From: Planctomycetota bacterium
GTDB lineage: Bacteria > Planctomycetota > UBA1135 > UBA2386
DNA length: 56,013 nucleotides
Direction: 5' to 3'
Assembly: GCA_021776805.1 (NCBI GenBank)
Contig: JAJFFD010000029.1
Coordinates: forward strand, 1-56,013
Position 1 is the stretch's first letter. Each line of letters begins with the position of its first letter. Shown piece by piece: positions 51,404-56,013 of this stretch. The translations under genes were made by a program, and so were the position numbers. The notes beneath the pieces are model-generated. The model made no database searches and was not told the origin of the DNA. It saw nothing but the letters and a program-made list of their open reading frames with translations.

Positions 51404-53743
51404 ATGTCAGAGAATGTAACTGTAAGCAATTCACCCATTGTGAGTGGAGCAAGCCCTCTCGGCCTCTCCGCAATGGCCCTTGCTGGCTTGCTAGGCATCA
51501 GCGCCTGCTCGGTACCAGCCGGTAACGAAGACTCCAAGTCTGCAGGCGAATACGCGGTGACGGAGGCAGCTCATCGCCACACAGCCGCTGGCGCCCTGTC
51601 GAATCGGGACTGGTGGCCAAATCAGCTGAACCTACAGATCCTTCATCAGAACTCGCCCGCGAGCAACCCCATGGGCGCCGACTTCGACTACGCCACGGAG
51701 TTCGCAAAGGTAGACCTGAATGCCTTGAAGCAGGACATCGAGGATGTGCTGATGACATCACAGGACTGGTGGCCGGCTGACTATGGACACTACGGCCCCC
51801 TGATGATCCGACTGGCCTGGCATAGCGCCGGCACCTACCGCATCACCGATGGCCGCGGTGGATCGGGGTCCGGAAGCATCCGATTCGCACCACTCAACAG
51901 TTGGCCCGACAATGGCAACTTGGATAAGGCGCGCCGATTGCTCTGGCCCATAAAACAAAAGTACGGAGCCAAGATCTCTTGGGCCGATCTGATGATCCTC
52001 ACCGGCAACGTGGCGCTCGAGTCCATGGGATTCGAGACGCTCGGCTTTGCTGGCGGTCGCGAGGATGTCTGGGAACCCGAGACTGATATCAACTGGGGAC
52101 CGGAGAGCGAGTGGCTTGCAGACAAGCGCTTCTCCAGCGAGAGGAAGCTGCGGAAGCCTCTTGGCGCCGCGCAGATGGGCCTCATCTATGTCAATCCGGA
52201 GGGCCCCAATGGCAAGCCTGACCCTCTCGCCGCCGCCCACGATATTCGTACCACCTTTGCTCGCATGGCAATGAACGACGAGGAAACCGTCGCATTGATC
52301 GCTGGTGGTCACACCCTGGGTAAGGCGCATGGCGCAGCCAGTCCACAGCAGTACGTCGGCGCTGAACCCGAAGCAGCTGGCATCGAAGAGCAAGGCCTCG
52401 GCTGGAAAAGCTCGTACGGCAAGGGCAATGCGGAAGACACGATCACCAGTGGTCTGGAAGGCGCTTGGACCAGCACTCCGGCGGAGTGGTCACACGACTT
52501 CTTCAACAACCTCTACAAGTACGAATGGAAGTTGGTGAAGAGTCCCGCCGGCGCATGGCAATGGACTCCCGAAGACGATTCGGCGCAGGGCAGCGTCCCG
52601 GATGCGCACGATCTGTCGAAGTCCCATGCCCCCATGATGCTCACCACGGACCTTGCCCTGCGGATGGATCCCAGCTATGGGAAGATTTCACAGCGCTTCT
52701 ATGAGAACCCGGAGGAGTTCACCGCCGCCTTCGCCAAGGCCTGGTACAAGCTCACCCACCGGGACATGGGGCCCTACTCGCGACTCCTCGGCCGGATGGT
52801 TCCGCAGCCGCAGCTATGGCAAGACAATGTGCCTGCGCTCGACCACGAACTGGTTTCTGCGGCGGACCTGTCCGATCTCAAGCGCAAGATCCTCGCATCA
52901 GGACTGTCCATTTCGGATCTGGTCACGACTGCCTGGGCCTCAGCAGCCACCTTCCGTGGCACGGACATGCGGGGCGGAGCGAATGGCGCACGCATCCGCC
53001 TGGCCCCACAAAAGAACTGGCAGGTGAATCAACCTGCCAAACTTGCCAAGGCATTGGAGACACTCGGGGGAATCCAAGCAGACTTCAATTCTGCACAGAC
53101 CGGCGGAAAGAAGATCTCACTCGCGGACACGATCGTCCTGGGTGGCTGCGCAGCCCTTGAACAGGCCGCAAAGAACGCTGGCCATGCAGTGCAAGTCCCC
53201 TTCTCCCCCGGGCGAACCGATGCCACCCAGGAAATGACCGACACTGCTGCCTTTGCAGTGCTCGAGCCGACGGCGGACGGCTTCCGCAATTACCTTGGCA
53301 AGGGCCATGACCGACAGGCACCCGAACTGCTTGTCGATCGCGCGCACATGCTTACCCTGAGCGCTCCGGAAATGACCGTCCTCGTAGGTGGGATGCGAGT
53401 TCTGAATGCGAACTACGAGCAGTCACAGTTCGGCGTCTTCACCAAGCGGCCCGAGACCCTCAGCACCGACTTCTTCGTCAACCTGCTCGACATGAGCACC
53501 GAGTGGAAGCCGCGTGCTGGCAGCCAACAGATCTACGAAGGCAGGGATCGTAAGACCGGCGAGATCAAATGGACGGGCACTTCCGTCGACCTGGTCTTCG
53601 GTTCGAACTCGCAACTGCGCGCCATTTCGGAAGTCTACGCGAGTGGTGGTGCAGAGCAGATGTTCGTGGAGGACTTCGTGGCAGCCTGGAACAAGGTCAT
53701 GAACCTCGATCGCTTCGATCTCCGTTCGAGCTCTGCGAATTGA
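51404..53743 (+). CDS. katG: Catalase-peroxidase KatG, possibly exported
   Basis: 779 residues from the ATG at 51404, which has GAGGAG seven bases before it; an ATG at 51389 would add MRRRT. Both heme-peroxidase halves are present. Distal residues Arg136, Trp139 and His140 are in [11 protein letters not shown]; the Met-Tyr-Trp crosslink is possible (Trp139, Tyr262 in LIYVNPEGP, Met288 in RMAMND); the proximal His303 is in GGHTLGK. Unusually, about 60 residues precede the normal start, with a hydrophobic stretch [16 protein letters not shown] resembling a lipoprotein signal. The n-region is basic only with the longer start. It removes hydrogen peroxide. Lies 65 bases after the Fur gene. Confidence 0.95.
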   Translation: MSENVTVSNSPIVSGASPLGLSAMALAGLLGISACSVPAGNEDSKSAGEYAVTEAAHRHTAAGALSNRDWWPNQLNLQILHQNSPASNPMGADFDYATEFAKVDLNALKQDIEDVLMTSQDWWPADYGHYGPLMIRLAWHSAGTYRITDGRGGSGSGSIRFAPLNSWPDNGNLDKARRLLWPIKQKYGAKISWADLMILTGNVALESMGFETLGFAGGREDVWEPETDINWGPESEWLADKRFSSERKLRKPLGAAQMGLIYVNPEGPNGKPDPLAAAHDIRTTFARMAMNDEETVALIAGGHTLGKAHGAASPQQYVGAEPEAAGIEEQGLGWKSSYGKGNAEDTITSGLEGAWTSTPAEWSHDFFNNLYKYEWKLVKSPAGAWQWTPEDDSAQGSVPDAHDLSKSHAPMMLTTDLALRMDPSYGKISQRFYENPEEFTAAFAKAWYKLTHRDMGPYSRLLGRMVPQPQLWQDNVPALDHELVSAADLSDLKRKILASGLSISDLVTTAWASAATFRGTDMRGGANGARIRLAPQKNWQVNQPAKLAKALETLGGIQADFNSAQTGGKKISLADTIVLGGCAALEQAAKNAGHAVQVPFSPGRTDATQEMTDTAAFAVLEPTADGFRNYLGKGHDRQAPELLVDRAHMLTLSAPEMTVLVGGMRVLNANYEQSQFGVFTKRPETLSTDFFVNLLDMSTEWKPRAGSQQIYEGRDRKTGEIKWTGTSVDLVFGSNSQLRAISEVYASGGAEQMFVEDFVAAWNKVMNLDRFDLRSSSAN

Positions 53744-53749
53744 TCAAGA

Positions 53750-53777
53750 GCCAGCAGCAGCCCTCGCTGCTGCTGGC
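53750..53777 (+). terminator. 12-bp perfect hairpin after katG
   Basis: GCCAGCAGCAGC and GCTGCTGCTGGC form a perfect 12-bp stem around a CCTC loop, starting 6 bases after the katG stop and followed by ATTCTC. It ends only six bases before the next ATG, so it could also hide that start site from ribosomes. Confidence 0.6.
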
Positions 53778-53783
53778 ATTCTC

Positions 53784-54461
53784 ATGGCCAGGCCCGAACT
53801 ACGAGACCTACACAAGTGGACGGGGCTGGCCCTGCTCCTGCCCCTCGCCGTCTGGACGCTCACCGGTCTACTCTTCGCTCTCAAGCCGGGCTGGGGACCC
53901 GCCTATGAGCAGCTCTCCCCCTGGTCGGCGGAATCCCCAGCCACGGCGCAGGGCATGAACTTCACGACTTTCGCGCAGACCCAGGCCTCCGTGAATGTCG
54001 CATCGATCGAGCTCCACGAATCGGCCATCGGCCCGGTCTACAGAGTCGTTGGTCGAGGCGAATCCGCCGGAACCAGACTGCACTCGGCGGGGAGCGGCGA
54101 GCGCATCGATCCGCTCTCACTGGATCATGCTCGAGTTCTGGTCGATGCCGCCATCGCCAAGAGCATCGATCCCGGCCGCTATGGCGAGCACCAGTCGCAG
54201 ACTGTCGGCGCGGAGGCGATCGACTTCGAGTTTGCCAATGGGCCAATCGTCACAATCGACCTGCACACTGCGCGCCTTCGACAGCGGGGACCGGACACCG
54301 ATCGGATCGATTGGCTGTACCAGATGCACTACATCCAATGGACGGGCAATGCCGTCGCCGATCGCATCCTCGGTTTTGCTTGCCTGGTGTTGGTCTGGCT
54401 TCTCGCCGCTGCTGGTGTGGTGCTGGCTTGGCGTGGGCGGAAACAAGGCATCGCCTGCTAA
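53784..54461 (+). CDS. PepSY-domain membrane protein
   Basis: 225 residues. The N terminus has LHKWTGLALLLPLAVWTLTGLLFAL, the typical His-bearing first span of PepSY_TM proteins; a periplasmic domain of about 140 residues follows, with a PepSY-like segment (LDHARVLVDAAIAKSI, then VTIDLHTARLRQ); then YQMHYIQWTGNAVADRILGF and a second span. Larger relatives take part in iron or heme uptake as reductases. The place after the Fur gene and katG fits iron or redox control. No Shine-Dalgarno is visible and a strong hairpin lies directly upstream. Confidence 0.8.
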   Translation: MARPELRDLHKWTGLALLLPLAVWTLTGLLFALKPGWGPAYEQLSPWSAESPATAQGMNFTTFAQTQASVNVASIELHESAIGPVYRVVGRGESAGTRLHSAGSGERIDPLSLDHARVLVDAAIAKSIDPGRYGEHQSQTVGAEAIDFEFANGPIVTIDLHTARLRQRGPDTDRIDWLYQMHYIQWTGNAVADRILGFACLVLVWLLAAAGVVLAWRGRKQGIAC

Positions 54462-54486
54462 GGCTGAGTCGGATCAGGGCTGGTTC

Positions 54487-56013
54487 CTAGCTCCGCCCAA
54501 ACCTCAGCCCTTCAACACCCCCGACCCCAGCCCCCTGCACATCCCCCCGATTTGCGGCCAGATGCCGGAGGATCTCCCAGACCAGTCCGCGCTCCGCGTT
54601 CAACTCCGCCGCGATCTCATCAGCAGTCTTGCCTGCTTTCCCCAAGCAGCCAAGAACCTGCCCCTGCAAGTCCAGCGCCGCCTTCGCCGCGCGCTTGCCA
54701 GCCTCCACCCCCGGTTGGTGGTACGCATTCACATCGATCAATTCCGCGTACAAGCCAACCGCGCGCTCGAACAAGGCGAGCAGCGCCGCAAAGGAACGTT
54801 CATCCACCCGGTCCACATTGATCGTCACCGAGTGCCTACCACCCTCCGCCAAGGCCTTCCGCGTCCCCAGGTAGAAACCGTTCAAGTAGTCCGCGCTGGT
54901 GACTCCCGGCTCAACCTCCAAGTCCTCTCCCTCGCGCCCTTCCAGCACGCGAACGAAGATCACGAAGAAGTCATGCAGCCCATCCCGCAGCTGCTGCACA
55001 TAGGCATGCTGATCTGTCGAACCCTTGTTGCCCAGGACGGTCAAGCCCTGGAAGACCTCGTTCCCCTGTCGATCCAAGCGTTTACCCAGGGACTCCATCA
55101 CCAACTGCTGGAGGTAGCGTGAAAAGAGCAGCAGGGAATCCTTGTACGGCAGCACAACCGCATGGCGCTCACCCTTGCCATGCCCTTCACGATGCCAGAA
55201 GGCCGCCATCATCGCTGCCGGATTGCGGGTCAAGTCGCGCTGACGGGTACAGCTATCCATGGCCGCCGCACCCGCCAAGAGTGCGCGCAAGTCCAAACCA
55301 ATCAGACCAGCAGGCAGCAAGCCCACGGCTGAGAATATGCTCGTGCGGCCGCCGACCCAGTCCCACATGGGGAAGGAACGCAGCCAACCTTCGTTCAAGG
55401 CGCGCTGATCGAGGTCGCTGCTCTCGCCGGTGACCGCCACCGCACGGCCGGCGAAGGCGAGGCCTTCGCGCTCGCATGCGGCCTTGAGTTCGAGCATGCC
55501 GTTGCGAGTCTCCGGAGTGCCGCCTGATTTTGAAATCACCAGGATGAGGGTGTCACCGAGGGAACCATGCTCCGCGAGATGGCGATCGATTCCCGCCGGA
55601 TCCGTGTTGTCGAAGACACGCAGACTCATGGCTCTGTCCCGGCTGGCGAAACAGTCCGCTAGCAACATGGGCCCGAGCGCCGATCCACCGATGCCCACCA
55701 GGATGACGCGCTTGAAGATGCTTCCTTCGGGGGATTTCACCGTACCCCGATGCACCTGACCACAGAAGTCGCCAATGCTCTCCATGGTGGCGAGGATCTC
55801 CTCGCTGATGTGGTCGCTGGGAGCGAGTGCGGGCGCGCGCAACCAGTAGTGACCCACCATGCGCTCTTCATCCTGGTTGGCCAGGGCACCATCCTCGAGG
55901 GCCGCCATGGCTTCGAAAGCGGCGCTGAAGGCGGCGCTGCGCGATTCGAGGTCCGCGGGGGTCAGGCCCGAGTCACTCAGATCCAACTCGAGAAAGGGGT
56001 CTTCGAGGGCACA
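54487..56013 (-). CDS. pgi: Glucose-6-phosphate isomerase (5' partial)
   Basis: The frame stays open to the window end, so the start is missing; 508 residues are visible. Family signatures are present: [15 protein letters not shown] (sugar-phosphate loop), [18 protein letters not shown] and [15 protein letters not shown], the last with the catalytic His. It interconverts glucose-6-phosphate and fructose-6-phosphate in the cytoplasm. The sequence resembles the bacterial group with a long N terminus and a helical tail after the SIS domains. It converges with the PepSY gene, 25 bases apart. Confidence 0.96.
   Translation of the reverse strand, partial: CALEDPFLELDLSDSGLTPADLESRSAAFSAAFEAMAALEDGALANQDEERMVGHYWLRAPALAPSDHISEEILATMESIGDFCGQVHRGTVKSPEGSIFKRVILVGIGGSALGPMLLADCFASRDRAMSLRVFDNTDPAGIDRHLAEHGSLGDTLILVISKSGGTPETRNGMLELKAACEREGLAFAGRAVAVTGESSDLDQRALNEGWLRSFPMWDWVGGRTSIFSAVGLLPAGLIGLDLRALLAGAAAMDSCTRQRDLTRNPAAMMAAFWHREGHGKGERHAVVLPYKDSLLLFSRYLQQLVMESLGKRLDRQGNEVFQGLTVLGNKGSTDQHAYVQQLRDGLHDFFVIFVRVLEGREGEDLEVEPGVTSADYLNGFYLGTRKALAEGGRHSVTINVDRVDERSFAALLALFERAVGLYAELIDVNAYHQPGVEAGKRAAKAALDLQGQVLGCLGKAGKTADEIAAELNAERGLVWEILRHLAANRGDVQGAGVGGVEGLRFGRS

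Noticed and set aside
1..56013. CRISPR arrays, tRNA or rRNA genes, insertion sequences and prophage genes.
   Set aside because: No regularly spaced repeats, no clover-leaf or rRNA sequence, and no transposase, integrase or phage proteins were seen on either strand by eye; a covariance-model search would be needed to exclude small RNAs.

Overview
The window is about 56 kb of GC-rich chromosome that looks like a member of the Planctomycetota. This is inferred from protein types, because there is no rRNA gene. The clues are ECF sigma factors fused to membrane-anchored CarboxypepD_reg repeats, many exported proteins of unknown function, secreted TPR and HEAT-repeat proteins, a retropepsin-like protease, a secreted DUF3738-type protein and a Trx/PDZ selenoprotein. 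Genes are densely packed on both strands. I saw no tRNA, rRNA, CRISPR array, insertion sequence or prophage, and no gene-free stretch exceeds 300 bases (the longest, 39396-39670, is 275).

Layout. 1-3741: sigma/sensor fusion (cut by the window start) followed at once by a secreted S41 peptidase. 3746-5145: ComF and a small membrane protein, reverse strand. 5362-8533: gatC-gatA-gatB, which makes the Glu-tRNA(Gln)/Asp-tRNA(Asn) amidotransferase, joined by GTGA overlaps. 8689-12210: ABC-2 exporter pair and a phosphoesterase-like exported protein. 12216-17779 (reverse): methyltransferase, DUF4956, CotH kinase/beta-helix and VTC-domain proteins in one tight operon. 17894-20949 (reverse): guaB-guaA with a clear promoter. 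21062-25158 (reverse): methyltransferase, SnoaL-like protein, esterase, TPR protein and an exported protein. 25347-28758: a complete second sigma/sensor fusion followed by a TlpA-DUF3738 protein. 28832-30992: methyltransferase, homocysteine methyltransferase and a small PQQ-type protein. 31066-37755: one giant 2229-residue membrane protein. 37854-43470: bilobed aspartic protease, HEAT protein, lipoprotein and scramblase-like protein. 43512-48665 (reverse): aldehyde/isoquinoline-oxidoreductase-type molybdenum hydroxylase pair and a Trx-like/TPR protein. 48819-54461: lipoprotein, selenoprotein, Fur regulator, KatG and a PepSY membrane protein, an apparent redox-stress neighbourhood. 54487-56013: pgi, cut by the window end.

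The most striking observation is at 49427-50758. A thioredoxin-like lipoprotein gene is interrupted by two in-frame TGA codons, exactly three codons apart, where the family's CxxC should be. It reads U-L-P-U and sits on a nested hairpin structure resembling a bacterial SECIS. It is best read as a selenoprotein with a UxxU (possible diselenide) centre, and ordinary gene calling splits it into two fragments. Other leads are the two membrane-tethered sigma factors, the VTC-CotH-DUF4956 operon, the giant membrane protein, a possibly exported KatG, and a set of genes with a TAnnnT box 6-7 bases before the ATG that suggests leaderless transcripts.
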